Assembly (NCBI GenBank): GCA_029945665.1
Contig: JAQSCZ010000007.1
Span: 1-56,662, forward strand
Length of the DNA: 56,662 bases
Reading direction: 5' to 3'
Origin: a bacterium
Lineage (GTDB): Bacteria > Bacteroidota > Bacteroidia > NS11-12g > UBA955
A model generated the notes under the pieces. That model was not told the DNA's origin, did no database searches, and worked only from the letters and a program-made list of their open reading frames with translations. Below, piece by piece: positions 34,222-43,337 of this stretch. Every line of letters starts with the position of its first letter. The stretch's first letter is position 1. A program made the translations under genes and the position numbers.

Positions 34222-36282
34222 TTATCTTGAATATTTCAACTTCAAATAATTGTAAAATTCTTCCTGTGAACGAATCCTTGGAATGGCCTTTGGCGCATAA
34301 TCATTTGTTAAATACTGATTAATTATTCTTGCTTTTGCATTGTCACTTAATTGAATTTCTAGCAATTTATCCAATTCAGCTTTCACTCGGGGATCCATCA
34401 CTGGGAAACAAATTTCAATGCGGTTTTCTAAATTTCGGGTCATCATATCTGCCGAACCAAGGTACATTTTTTCTTTGCCACCATTTGCAAAGACATAAAT
34501 CCTAGCATGCTCCAAAAAGCGGTCGATGATACTTATAACTGATATATTTTCACTTTGGCCTTTAACACCTGGTACTAAGCAACAAATACCTCGAATGATT
34601 AATTGAATTTTCACCCCTGCATTGCTCGCATCGTATAATTTATTTATGACTTCGGCATCAACCAAGCTATTCATTTTCATTACAATAAATGCTTCCTTCT
34701 TCGCCTTTTTATTTCTTATTTCAATATCTATCAGTTTTAAAATGGAAGCTTTTAAATTCATTGGCGCAACAAGTAAATGGGTAAACTTAATTGATTTTGC
34801 TTTAAAATCTTCAATCAAATTGAACACCTTGCTTACATCTTGTGTGATCTTTTTATTACAAGTAAAAATAGAATGATCACAGTATATTCTGGATGTTTCT
34901 CCATTGTAATTGCCTGTTCCTAAATGCGCATATAAATTTAGACCGTTTGCCTCTTTTCTATATATTAAACACATTTTGGTATGTATTTTATATTTTGGCA
35001 ATCCAAACAAAACAGTTGCACCAGCTTCTCTTAATTTAGTACTCCAAAAGATATTGTGTTCTTCGTCGAACCTAGCTTTTAACTCCATGACCACAAATAC
35101 TTTTTTGCCATTTTTTACGGCATTAATTAAGGCATTCACGATATTTGAATTTTCTGCAACACGGTATAAAGTTATTTTTATAGCAAACACTGTTGGGTCG
35201 ATTGCCGCTTCGCGCAATAAGCGCACCACATAGCCAAAAGGTTGGTATGGATGACTTAGCAAATAATCGCGCTTCTTAATTACATCAAATAAACATTTTG
35301 CATGGTCTAATTCAGGCAAATACAGCGGCTCAATATTTTGATATTTTAAGTCAGTGCGTTTGATATCTGGGAAAGAAATAAAATCTTTGAAATTATGGTA
35401 CCGCTGACCAGGTATTAATTCCTCTGTTTTAATTTTTAATTTGAGATTTATAAACTTCAATAAATCAGGTGCAATTTCGGCATCATGAATAAATCTGACA
35501 GGCACGCCACGCTTTCTTTGCTTTAATATTTCACTTAATTTATCAACCAAGTTTTGAGATAAATCGTTATCTAAGTCTATCTCTGCATCGCGAGTCAGCT
35601 TTATGGTGTAAGCCTCAAAAGAATCAAAGTCAAAACTTGAAAAAATGACATCTAAATTAATGCGAATTACATCATCTACAAACATTATGAAGGTATTCCC
35701 ATCTTGTTTTTTCAATTGAAAAAAGCGCTTCTTTACTTTTGTAGGCAATGGTATAAGTGCATACTTAATATCCCCTGTTAGGCTATTTTTTAATTTACAA
35801 GCAAGGTATACGGTATTATCTCTTAAAAAAGGAAAGGGTCTTTCCTTAGAGAGAATCAATGGAAATATTGCGTTTAGAATTTCCTCTTTAAAATATTTTC
35901 GCACCTCGGCCACTTGTTGAATATTAATCTGTTTTTCGTTTATGAAAAAAATATTCTTGGCCTTTAGTTCATCTAAAATATTATGATAAATTAGATTAAA
36001 CTTGGCTTGTTGTATAATTACTTTGTCATGAATCTCCTTCAATAGTAATTTGAGTTCCTTTTGATTGATTTGCTCAAGACTACCTTTTTTAATCTGCAGC
36101 ATGCGCTTATTAGTAGCTACGCGTACTCTAAAAAACTCATCAAGATTAGAAGAAAATATACCCAAAAATTTCAATCTTTCTAGTAAAGGCACATGCACAT
36201 CGTTAGCTTCTTGCAGCACCCTATCATTAAATGCTAACCAACTTATTTCTCTGTTAATAAAACTTACTTTCTTCTTCGGCAT
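34222..36282 (-). CDS. ppk1: Polyphosphate kinase 1
   Basis: 686 residues, full length. It starts FINREISWLAFNDRVLQEA, the PPK1 N-terminal signature. The phosphorylated histidine should be His453 in YAHLGTGNYN, with the second active-site histidine His592 in EHARIYVF. The C-terminal phospholipase D-like halves are intact (IHTKMCLIYR, MYLGSADMMTRNLENRIE). PPK1 makes polyphosphate from ATP, used in stress and stationary phase. It begins on the base after the stop codon of the endonuclease/phosphatase-fold gene, so the two are one transcript. Confidence 0.97.
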   Translation of the reverse strand: MPKKKVSFINREISWLAFNDRVLQEANDVHVPLLERLKFLGIFSSNLDEFFRVRVATNKRMLQIKKGSLEQINQKELKLLLKEIHDKVIIQQAKFNLIYHNILDELKAKNIFFINEKQINIQQVAEVRKYFKEEILNAIFPLILSKERPFPFLRDNTVYLACKLKNSLTGDIKYALIPLPTKVKKRFFQLKKQDGNTFIMFVDDVIRINLDVIFSSFDFDSFEAYTIKLTRDAEIDLDNDLSQNLVDKLSEILKQRKRGVPVRFIHDAEIAPDLLKFINLKLKIKTEELIPGQRYHNFKDFISFPDIKRTDLKYQNIEPLYLPELDHAKCLFDVIKKRDYLLSHPYQPFGYVVRLLREAAIDPTVFAIKITLYRVAENSNIVNALINAVKNGKKVFVVMELKARFDEEHNIFWSTKLREAGATVLFGLPKYKIHTKMCLIYRKEANGLNLYAHLGTGNYNGETSRIYCDHSIFTCNKKITQDVSKVFNLIEDFKAKSIKFTHLLVAPMNLKASILKLIDIEIRNKKAKKEAFIVMKMNSLVDAEVINKLYDASNAGVKIQLIIRGICCLVPGVKGQSENISVISIIDRFLEHARIYVFANGGKEKMYLGSADMMTRNLENRIEICFPVMDPRVKAELDKLLEIQLSDNAKARIINQYLTNDYAPKAIPRIRSQEEFYNYLKLKYSR

Positions 36283-37326
36283 CTATTTATTCCTATTTGT
36301 TTGTATTTGTATTTGAAGGTAAACCGGATAATGGTCGCTGTATCCATTTAGCCATTTACTACCGCCAAAGGTACGCAAAGGGAAGCCCTCGTATTTACCA
36401 GTTTGGGTAAGCCAATTGGCATCCAATATGTTTACCGATTTTGATTTATATTTTAATTGCTCTCCATCAATAAGGGGTCGGGATATGATAAGCTGATCTA
36501 AGCAATTCATTTGACCTTTATAATTATATGAGCCTCTACCATTTGATTTAAAATCCCACATTAAATTCAACAAAGTGGCATCACTTTTTTGGTTGATATT
36601 GAGAGCTTGCAAACCTTCTAATATACTTTTATCCCATGGTTCGTCATTGAAATCGCCCATAACGATTAGGTTTGCTGTTGCAAGATTTAAGTGCGCGTTA
36701 ATAAACTTTTTAGCGGTTATAGCAGCATCGAATCTATTTATTTCACTTTCATCCTTTCCTTCTCTGCGCGAAGGAAAATGGCAAACATAAAAACAGAGGG
36801 TATCATTTGTTGCCAAAACCAAGGTTTTAACAAACAATTGATCGCGTGTTTTATCTTTTAAATTTTTGGAGAGTACAACCGGTATTTTAGCAGAACTTAT
36901 TAATTTAAATTTGTTGGAATTATAAATCAAAGCAACATCGATACCTCGCTCGTCGGGAGAATCGTAGTGAACCAAACTGTAGCGATTTTTAAGATTGCCT
37001 GTATTGATTAAATCGGTCAGAGCCTTGGCACTTTCCAATTCACAAACACCTAAAACATCAGGTGCTTGACCATCTACTAGTTGAGAAATCACCTTTGCCA
37101 TATTTTCCAATTTTTGTTGATAACGCTCGCTGGTCCATTCGTAATGACCACTAGGCGTGAACTCTTGGTCGTCGTGGTCGACATCATCAATATCGTCGTA
37201 TAAATTATCTAAATTATAAAAGGCTACAGTTAGGGTGTCGCCACTAGTATTACTCGTTTTATTACGACAAGTAGCAGCGCACAAAACAACAAAAAACAAT
37301 AATAGATAAAGGATGTAGCGAATCAT
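36283..37326 (-). CDS. Endonuclease/exonuclease/phosphatase family lipoprotein-like protein
   Basis: 347 residues. The N-terminus has a hydrophobic segment and CAATC, compatible with a lipoprotein or secreted protein. The EEP fold is shown by VAFYNLDNLYDD, the metal-binding Glu in VCELESAK, MGDFNDEPW and the C-terminal SDHYPV. Substrates of secreted Bacteroidota members (nucleic acids, phosphoesters) are not established. It directly precedes ppk1 with no gap. A -7-like TTTCTTTG element lies just before the start. Confidence 0.88.
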   Translation of the reverse strand: MIRYILYLLLFFVVLCAATCRNKTSNTSGDTLTVAFYNLDNLYDDIDDVDHDDQEFTPSGHYEWTSERYQQKLENMAKVISQLVDGQAPDVLGVCELESAKALTDLINTGNLKNRYSLVHYDSPDERGIDVALIYNSNKFKLISSAKIPVVLSKNLKDKTRDQLFVKTLVLATNDTLCFYVCHFPSRREGKDESEINRFDAAITAKKFINAHLNLATANLIVMGDFNDEPWDKSILEGLQALNINQKSDATLLNLMWDFKSNGRGSYNYKGQMNCLDQLIISRPLIDGEQLKYKSKSVNILDANWLTQTGKYEGFPLRTFGGSKWLNGYSDHYPVYLQIQIQTNRNK

Positions 37327-37408
37327 ACTAAATGCAAAGAAAGTGTTTAATATGTTAATACAATATTATGAATATGTTTTTCTCATATAAATTTTTATAC
37401 AAAATGTT

Positions 37409-37439
37409 TTTGCTTTAGAAATAAATAACCCTAAATTTG
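37409..37439 (+). promoter_or_regulatory. tRNA-Leu promoter
   Basis: TTTG (37409-37412), 19 bases, TAAATTTG (37432-37439), an exact consensus promoter. The tRNA starts 22 bases after it. Confidence 0.9.
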
Positions 37440-37460
37440 CACTCCTTTTTAGGAAAGAAT

Positions 37461-37540
37461 GCCCAGGTGGCGGAATTGGTAGACGCGCTGGTCTCAAACA
37501 CCTGTGGGAAACCGTACCGGTTCGACTCCGGTCCTGGGCA
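37461..37540 (+). tRNA. tRNA-Leu (anticodon CAA)
   Basis: 80 bases folding as a class II tRNA: acceptor GCCCAGG / CCTGGGC with discriminator A, D-arm with AATTGGTAGA, anticodon loop CTCAAAC (CAA, reading UUG), a short variable arm GG-GAAA-CC, and T-arm ACCGG-TTCGACT-CCGGT. The anticodon stem carries one T-T mismatch at the second pair. CC but not CCA is encoded after it, so the end must be repaired by the CCA-adding enzyme. Confidence 0.95.
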
Positions 37541-37673
37541 CCGTGAAGTAGAGAAAGTCCTGATAGTTATTATCAGGACTTTTTTTATGGGTGGACTATT
37601 TGGGTTTCTATCGCCATTGGTAGCTAGGACTTTCACACTTCACGGCGCACCTGATGTAGCGAAAGTCCGAATA
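37541..37673. repeat. Nested inverted and direct repeats behind the tRNA
   Basis: CCGTGAAGT (37541-37549) plus GAAAGTCCT (37553-37561) are repeated inverted as AGGACTTTC (37626-37634) plus ACTTCACGG (37637-37645). In addition the tRNA 3' end and its flank (GCACC...GAAAGTCC, ending 37560) recur directly at 37647-37668. The segment looks like a partly duplicated tRNA-terminator region. Confidence 0.75.
37554..37587 (+). terminator. tRNA-Leu terminator
   Basis: Stem AAGTCCTGATA / TATCAGGACTT with a 5-base loop followed by seven T, 14 bases after the tRNA. Confidence 0.92.
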
Positions 37674-37784
37674 TAAAGTAAGAACTTTTCCAAGTCTAAC
37701 TGTTTGAATCGCTCCACAATTACCCAATGACCATAATCAGGCATGGGTTTGAATTTCCATGATTCTAATGATTAATAATTTTGC

Positions 37785-37792
37785 TACATTTG
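37785..37792 (+). promoter_or_regulatory. mdh -7 element
   Basis: TACATTTG matches the -7 consensus and lies 33 bases before the mdh ATG. No TTTG occurs at the -33 position. Confidence 0.5.
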
Positions 37793-37824
37793 CATCAAAG
37801 TTTATTAAAATCAAAAAAAATAAT

Positions 37825-38760
37825 ATGAAAGTAACAGTCGTAGGAGCCGGAGCAGTAGGCGCAACTTGTGCAGACAACATTGCACGCAGAGAACTTTGTT
37901 CAGAATTGGTATTGTTGGATATTAAGGAAGGTATCAGCGAAGGCAAAGCCCTAGATTTATTTCAAACCTCTTCATTATTAGGTTTCGATACAAAAATCAC
38001 GGGCAGCACCAATGATTATAGCAAAACTGCGAATAGCGATGTAGTTGTTATAACAAGCGGTATTCCTCGTAAACCAGGCATGACCCGTGAAGAATTAATT
38101 GGTATCAATGCTGGTATTGTTAAAGGCGTAACCGAAAATATTTTAAAATTTTCTCCAGAGGCTATTTTCATAATTGTAAGTAATCCAATGGATACCATGA
38201 CTTATTTGGCATTAAAATCAAGTGGATTGCCTAAAAACAGAGTTATTGGCATGGGTGGATTATTAGATAGTGCGCGTTTTAAATGTTATTTATCATTAGC
38301 TACTGGCGCTTCTACCAACGATTTACACGCGGTTGTGATTGGAGGCCATGGAGATACCACTATGATTCCATTAACAAGAATGGCTACTGTCAATGGTTTA
38401 CCTATTAGTACCCGTTTAAGTGCAGATGCTTTGAAGAAAGTAGCAGCAGACACCATGGTTGGTGGCGCAACATTAACAGGGTTATTAGGCACAAGTGCTT
38501 GGTATGCACCAGGAGCAGCGGTTGCAAGCTTAGTTGAAGCCATTGTTAGAGACGAGAAAAAATTAATGCCATGTTGCGTATTGTTAGATGGCGAATATGG
38601 TCAAAAAGATATCTGTTTAGGTGTACCAGTTATTATTGGCAAAAACGGTTGGGAAGAAATCGTTGATTACAATTTAAACGAAGAAGAGCAAGCCGCATTT
38701 AGTAAATCGGCTGAAGCTGTTCGCAGTATGAATAGTGTATTGAGCACTATGAGTATGTAA
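37825..38760 (+). CDS. mdh: Malate dehydrogenase
   Basis: 311 residues from the ATG at 37825, which directly begins the Rossmann motif VTVVGAGAVGATCA; an in-frame upstream extension to 37759 overlaps the promoter. The substrate-binding loop is GIPRKPGMTREEL with the discriminating Arg, NPMDTMTYL is the malate-type cofactor loop, and GGHGDTTMIPL holds the catalytic His. It interconverts malate and oxaloacetate in the TCA cycle. pckA, which consumes oxaloacetate, lies 12 kb away and is separately transcribed. Confidence 0.97.
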   Translation: MKVTVVGAGAVGATCADNIARRELCSELVLLDIKEGISEGKALDLFQTSSLLGFDTKITGSTNDYSKTANSDVVVITSGIPRKPGMTREELIGINAGIVKGVTENILKFSPEAIFIIVSNPMDTMTYLALKSSGLPKNRVIGMGGLLDSARFKCYLSLATGASTNDLHAVVIGGHGDTTMIPLTRMATVNGLPISTRLSADALKKVAADTMVGGATLTGLLGTSAWYAPGAAVASLVEAIVRDEKKLMPCCVLLDGEYGQKDICLGVPVIIGKNGWEEIVDYNLNEEEQAAFSKSAEAVRSMNSVLSTMSM

Positions 38761-38790
38761 AATTACTGTCAGAATCTTGTAAAATTTCAC

Positions 38791-38825
38791 AAAAAAGCCA
38801 GCACCCAAAGTGCTGGCTTTTTTTA
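38791..38825. terminator. mdh intrinsic terminator
   Basis: Stem AAAGCCAGCAC / GTGCTGGCTTT with a 5-base loop and T-run, 30 bases after the mdh stop. Confidence 0.93.
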
Positions 38826-38960
38826 TTCACAATATCCAGCCCACTCTATAACCATTGCTAATTCATACTTTGCGTTACCTATACTTAAATCGCTTTAAAA
38901 AGTTCCAATTATATTATAAGCCTAGAAGGATTATAGGTAATTAATGGTGTCCTATTTTGC

Positions 38961-38991
38961 TTTGATTGATACAAATAAATCGTTATATTTG
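38961..38991 (+). promoter_or_regulatory. Promoter of large PKD protein gene
   Basis: TTTG (38961-38964), 19 bases, TATATTTG (38984-38991), an exact consensus. Transcription would start near 38995, so the start codon must be the TTG at 38999, not the in-frame TTG at 38966 inside the promoter. Confidence 0.85.
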
Positions 38992-38998
38992 TTTCAAT

Positions 38999-41900
38999 TT
39001 GAAAAGAATTTTACTCATTCTCATTTTATTAACTCCGATTGTTGTTTTCAGTCAAAAATCTAATACTGGAACGGAGTTTTGGATGGGATTTTTGCGGAAT
39101 TACGATTCTACATTTTCTGGCAAAAAAGATTCCTTGCGTTTATATATTTCAGCAACTAATAATACCAAGGTAGATATTTCAATTCCATTACAATCGTATT
39201 TTGCTTCCATTCAAATACCCAAAGACAGCGTAGTAGTTTTCACAATACCCTTGCATCTTGGCTATTTAGTAGATTATGACGTAATTAAAGACAAGGCCAT
39301 TCATATTACATCAGATTTCCCTATTTCTGTTTCGGCGATGAACCTACTTTATGCAACTACCGACGCCAGTATTGTCCTTCCTTACGCCAACATTCCAAGC
39401 AAAACCACTTATATAACGGGTAATCCAAGTACTGGCAGTACCAGTGAAATCCTTTTGGTAGCAGGCGAAGATTCTACGAAAGTAAAAATAATTCCCGCCA
39501 ATAACACCTTAACCGGTCACCTGCGCAATGTTCCATTTTATTTAACCCTCAACAAAGGGCAATTATATCAAATGGGTAGCAATGCCGATTTATCAGGCAC
39601 AATTGTTAGTGTGCTCTCCCAAAACAAGCTAGTTGTATTTACTGGCGATCGTTGCTCAGCATGGCCTTGTGGCGCTTGCGACCATGAATTTGAGCAAGTG
39701 TTGCCAAACGATGTTTTAGACACCTCCTATTGTATACCTTCTCATTTTGGTCATACCAAAGGATATTTGCTTAAAATGATACCCCTTGACTCAAGCACTG
39801 ACATTAGAGTGAATGGTGTTTTATACAAAAATGTATCGCGACTAAATCCGCTAACCATCGATGTAAAGAGCGACTCGGGTTATTATGCTTCTTCCAATAA
39901 ACTTTTTCACTGCCATCAGTTTTTAAAAGGAGCAGGTTGCAGTGGCTATATCAATTCTAATTACGGCGATCCCGCGCAACTAGAGCTTGTAAGTGTTAAA
40001 TATTTTGGAGAAGCATCGCTTTTCAGCACCGTTAATTCTTTTAATCTCAAAGATCATTTTGTGAATATCGTTATTAAAACCACCGCTAAAGACAAGGTAT
40101 ATTTGGATAAAACGAAAATAGACTCCAGTGAATTTGTAAAATTCGACTATGCGCCAACTTATTCTTTCGCCCGTTTAAAAATCAGTATTGGTCAACATCT
40201 TTTAGAATGTTCAGATGGATTAATTGCTTATTGCTATGGCGTTGGATATTATGAATCTTACTTATACTTATCTGGGTTTAGTTTACCCAATTTTGATTTA
40301 AATTTCAAGGATTCTGTGCTAAAATATGATTGTAAAAACGACCTTATAAAAATGCAATTCAAAGCCAAATCCGATAAAGTTTTAAAGAAATACACTTGGT
40401 ACTTTGGGGATAACACAATGGGATCAGGCAATCCAGTGCAGCATACCTATACTACCCGAGGAGAATTTAATGTCAAACTTGTGGCAGAAGATTTTGCTGG
40501 CAAAAAAGATTCGGTAACGAGAAAAATAATTGTCAATTGGCCAGTTTTCGACCCGCTTAGAAATAAAATTATTTGTGGTATTGATACTATAAAATTCGAA
40601 GAAAACAATTCCTTTTTTGCGAATTTCAAATGGCAAGATAATAGCACCAATAGATACTACAAGGTATGGGATAATAAAACAGTATGGGTAACCGCTACTG
40701 ATACTTCGGGCTATTGTAAATTTAGTGATACAGGCACCGTAAGTAAAATTAATATTTTTTCTAATATTTTTGTTGATTCTATAGAAAAATGCTGGAAGTA
40801 CAACAAATTTAAATTTAGTGATTCAACTAAAATATTTGCTGATCAAATATTACATAAAGCGTGGGTATTTCCTTTTAAAACTGTTTGGGATCAAGATGCA
40901 ACCACCGTAAGGTTTCCGATGCCTGGCAAGTACAAAGTGTATTTTGATATTTATACAACTCAAGCCAATTGCAAAGCACGATACCCTATTGATATAACAG
41001 TGCATCCAATGCCAAAAGTATTTGCAAAAGTGAAAGGTGAATCATTTTGTAGCAATACCCCCATTCAATTTTATGATAGTTCTCAGATAGTAACTGGCTA
41101 TATTAAAAGTGTCCGTTGGTTATTCGATGATTCCACTGTCGTAAATAGCGATTCACTAAAAACTATAAAGACTCTGAAATATTATAAGTCAAAAGCCGAA
41201 GTCGTGCACTTTTATAAGCATATTGCCATTTCAGATAAAGGCTGCATGGATACAGTTCTAAATGCGGCTTTGGTATGGCCAAAACCAAAAGTTGATTTCT
41301 TAATGAATAGCGTTGATACGATTTTGTGTTTACCTGCGGCACGTTGGAGTTATTCCAGTATTTCAACGGTTGATGCAGATACGATGAGTCTCTATTGGGA
41401 TGCGGGAAATGGTCGGACCAGTACTAACTACTCAATGAACAATATTCGCTATTTCAATCCTGGTAAATATAACATTACCCTGAAAGCTGTCTCTACTTTT
41501 GGTTGTGCAGATACCATGACCAAACATATCGAAGTGCTAGATATTCCCAAAGCGCAATTCAACATTAACGACAGCATTCAGTGCTTTGTTGGCCACGCTT
41601 TTAACTTCAAAGATTCTACAATTGGCAATTATTTAAATTACGACTGGTCTTTTGGCAACGGCCTCACTTCAAAAAAACAAAAAATTGATTCTATTCAATA
41701 CAACGCCAGTGGTAAATATAGAGTTACGCTCAAAATAACAACACCTTACAATGGATGCGAGGATTCAACTACGAGGTTCATTAATGTACTAAAAGAACCA
41801 GAAACAGCCTATCAAATAAACAATGACACCCAGTGCCTTAACAACAACTTATTTAAGGTGATTAATCAAACTATTTTTTATCAAGCGTCTGACCAAACAA

Positions 41901-43327
41901 AATGGATTTACAAAAACACGACCGATACTAATTACAACCTTAACAACATTAATTTTATTGATACTGGTAGTCATCAATACAAGCTAATAGTAATGGATAT
42001 TGAAGGATGTTCAGACACCGCATCATTTAATCTACAAGTTTCAACCCAGCCAGTTCCTACACTTTCTATAAACGATAGTATACAATGTTTCAAAGGCAAC
42101 CATTTTGTATTTAAAACCAACACATCTCAAGGTATTATTAATGATTGGAGAATCAATAATAAAACGGCCGCAATTAGCAGTATAGATAGTTTCGTTCGAA
42201 ATGAATTTAATGCTGGCGTCAATACCATCAAACTGATACAGAAAACCAACAGCAATTGCATAGATAGCACGAGCAAAAAATATGATGTCTTAGATCCTGT
42301 TGTTGCTAACTTTACAATTAACAAAGACACCCAGTGTTTAGATAACAATAGCTTTAATTTCAAGGATGCTTCAATAGCCAACAAGGATGTAATTACTGAT
42401 TGGACTTATGCCTTAAATAATCTAACCTTCTTAGGCAATCCTGCATTGAACAATATCCAATTTGGAACACCTGGCCCACATAAAATTCTATTAAACATAA
42501 AAACAAAAGAAGATTGTTCAGACAGTTTGAGCAAGTTTATTTTTATAAATGCCAATCCTAACGCTGAAATTATTGGAGATACCATTTGTCTAAATTCAAT
42601 TGCAACAATCCGAGGAAACCAACTTTCGGGCACACCAATTAATGCTTGGGATTGGGAATTTGGAGATGGTAATACAGGCAGCAAACAACAAGAGCAGCAT
42701 TTATATCAATCAGTGAAACAATACGACCTCCGACTAACCGTCACTGATTTTTATGGCTGCGCTAAAACAATCGATGCGTTGGGTGCAGTAGTAGTTCATG
42801 AATTACCCGATGCCACATTCTTATTTACCGAAATTGGCGATGGTGTTAATTCGAGTCAAATAAAATTCTTACCTATCCTCAACAATGCGAATCGTTACTT
42901 TTGGCAATTCCCAAACAACCAGACAAGTCAATTAGACACACCCGTTTTATTGGTCAATCAATTATTAAAAGGCAATGTATTTTTGAGAGTTACCAATGCC
43001 TATAATTGCGTTGACAGCAGTTATCAATCTATTTATATTTATCCCAATAATTTCAATGTCTACATTCCTAATGCTGTCACATTTAACAATGATGAATTAA
43101 ATGATGTATTTAAAATTGAAGGGATATTAAATACACAAAATTTTGAAATGAAGATATATAACAGATGGGGCGAAGAAATTTTTGTAAGCCACGACCCTAC
43201 AAAAGGCTGGAACGGCTATTACCAAGGTGAAATAGTTCCAGATGGTATATACATGTATACCCTTAATTTTACATACTTCGACAATAAAAGCTATCAATTC
43301 AAAGGGAGCATTACCATATTAAAATAA
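38999..43327 (+). CDS. Large surface protein: IgGFc-binding domain, PKD-like repeats, CHU_C (T9SS type B)
   Basis: 1442 residues from TTG at 38999, which gives the signal peptide KRILLILILLTPIVVFSQ. The N-terminal 350 residues match the IgGFc-binding domain seen in Bacteroidota surface proteins (TGTEFWMGFLRNY; VFTGDRCSAWPCGACDHEFE). The middle holds PKD-like beta domains and four modules with the motif D(S/T)xQC (Cys862, 946, 1030, 1113; 83-84 residue spacing). The last 85 residues (VYIPNAVTFNNDELND, IYNRWGEEIF, KGWNGYYQG, GSITILK) are the gliding-motility-associated C-terminal domain of T9SS type B cargo. It should be a cell-surface adhesin or secreted structural protein. Confidence 0.9.
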   Translation: MKRILLILILLTPIVVFSQKSNTGTEFWMGFLRNYDSTFSGKKDSLRLYISATNNTKVDISIPLQSYFASIQIPKDSVVVFTIPLHLGYLVDYDVIKDKAIHITSDFPISVSAMNLLYATTDASIVLPYANIPSKTTYITGNPSTGSTSEILLVAGEDSTKVKIIPANNTLTGHLRNVPFYLTLNKGQLYQMGSNADLSGTIVSVLSQNKLVVFTGDRCSAWPCGACDHEFEQVLPNDVLDTSYCIPSHFGHTKGYLLKMIPLDSSTDIRVNGVLYKNVSRLNPLTIDVKSDSGYYASSNKLFHCHQFLKGAGCSGYINSNYGDPAQLELVSVKYFGEASLFSTVNSFNLKDHFVNIVIKTTAKDKVYLDKTKIDSSEFVKFDYAPTYSFARLKISIGQHLLECSDGLIAYCYGVGYYESYLYLSGFSLPNFDLNFKDSVLKYDCKNDLIKMQFKAKSDKVLKKYTWYFGDNTMGSGNPVQHTYTTRGEFNVKLVAEDFAGKKDSVTRKIIVNWPVFDPLRNKIICGIDTIKFEENNSFFANFKWQDNSTNRYYKVWDNKTVWVTATDTSGYCKFSDTGTVSKINIFSNIFVDSIEKCWKYNKFKFSDSTKIFADQILHKAWVFPFKTVWDQDATTVRFPMPGKYKVYFDIYTTQANCKARYPIDITVHPMPKVFAKVKGESFCSNTPIQFYDSSQIVTGYIKSVRWLFDDSTVVNSDSLKTIKTLKYYKSKAEVVHFYKHIAISDKGCMDTVLNAALVWPKPKVDFLMNSVDTILCLPAARWSYSSISTVDADTMSLYWDAGNGRTSTNYSMNNIRYFNPGKYNITLKAVSTFGCADTMTKHIEVLDIPKAQFNINDSIQCFVGHAFNFKDSTIGNYLNYDWSFGNGLTSKKQKIDSIQYNASGKYRVTLKITTPYNGCEDSTTRFINVLKEPETAYQINNDTQCLNNNLFKVINQTIFYQASDQTKWIYKNTTDTNYNLNNINFIDTGSHQYKLIVMDIEGCSDTASFNLQVSTQPVPTLSINDSIQCFKGNHFVFKTNTSQGIINDWRINNKTAAISSIDSFVRNEFNAGVNTIKLIQKTNSNCIDSTSKKYDVLDPVVANFTINKDTQCLDNNSFNFKDASIANKDVITDWTYALNNLTFLGNPALNNIQFGTPGPHKILLNIKTKEDCSDSLSKFIFINANPNAEIIGDTICLNSIATIRGNQLSGTPINAWDWEFGDGNTGSKQQEQHLYQSVKQYDLRLTVTDFYGCAKTIDALGAVVVHELPDATFLFTEIGDGVNSSQIKFLPILNNANRYFWQFPNNQTSQLDTPVLLVNQLLKGNVFLRVTNAYNCVDSSYQSIYIYPNNFNVYIPNAVTFNNDELNDVFKIEGILNTQNFEMKIYNRWGEEIFVSHDPTKGWNGYYQGEIVPDGIYMYTLNFTYFDNKSYQFKGSITILK

Positions 43328-43337
43328 AACAACCAGT

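Noticed and set aside
34910-35233. 107-codon frame antisense to ppk1
   Set aside because: It lies wholly inside the conserved catalytic part of ppk1 and has no protein-like features.
37437-37676. 79-codon frame across the tRNA
   Set aside because: It translates the tRNA and its terminator, so it is a shadow of the RNA gene.
37682-37694. GAACTTTTCCAAG shared with 56622-56634
   Set aside because: Pairs of this length are expected by chance in an AT-rich 57-kb sequence, and the flanks do not match.
38966-38998. Upstream TTG start for the large PKD protein
   Set aside because: It falls inside a perfect promoter, and the TTG at 38999 gives a clean signal peptide.
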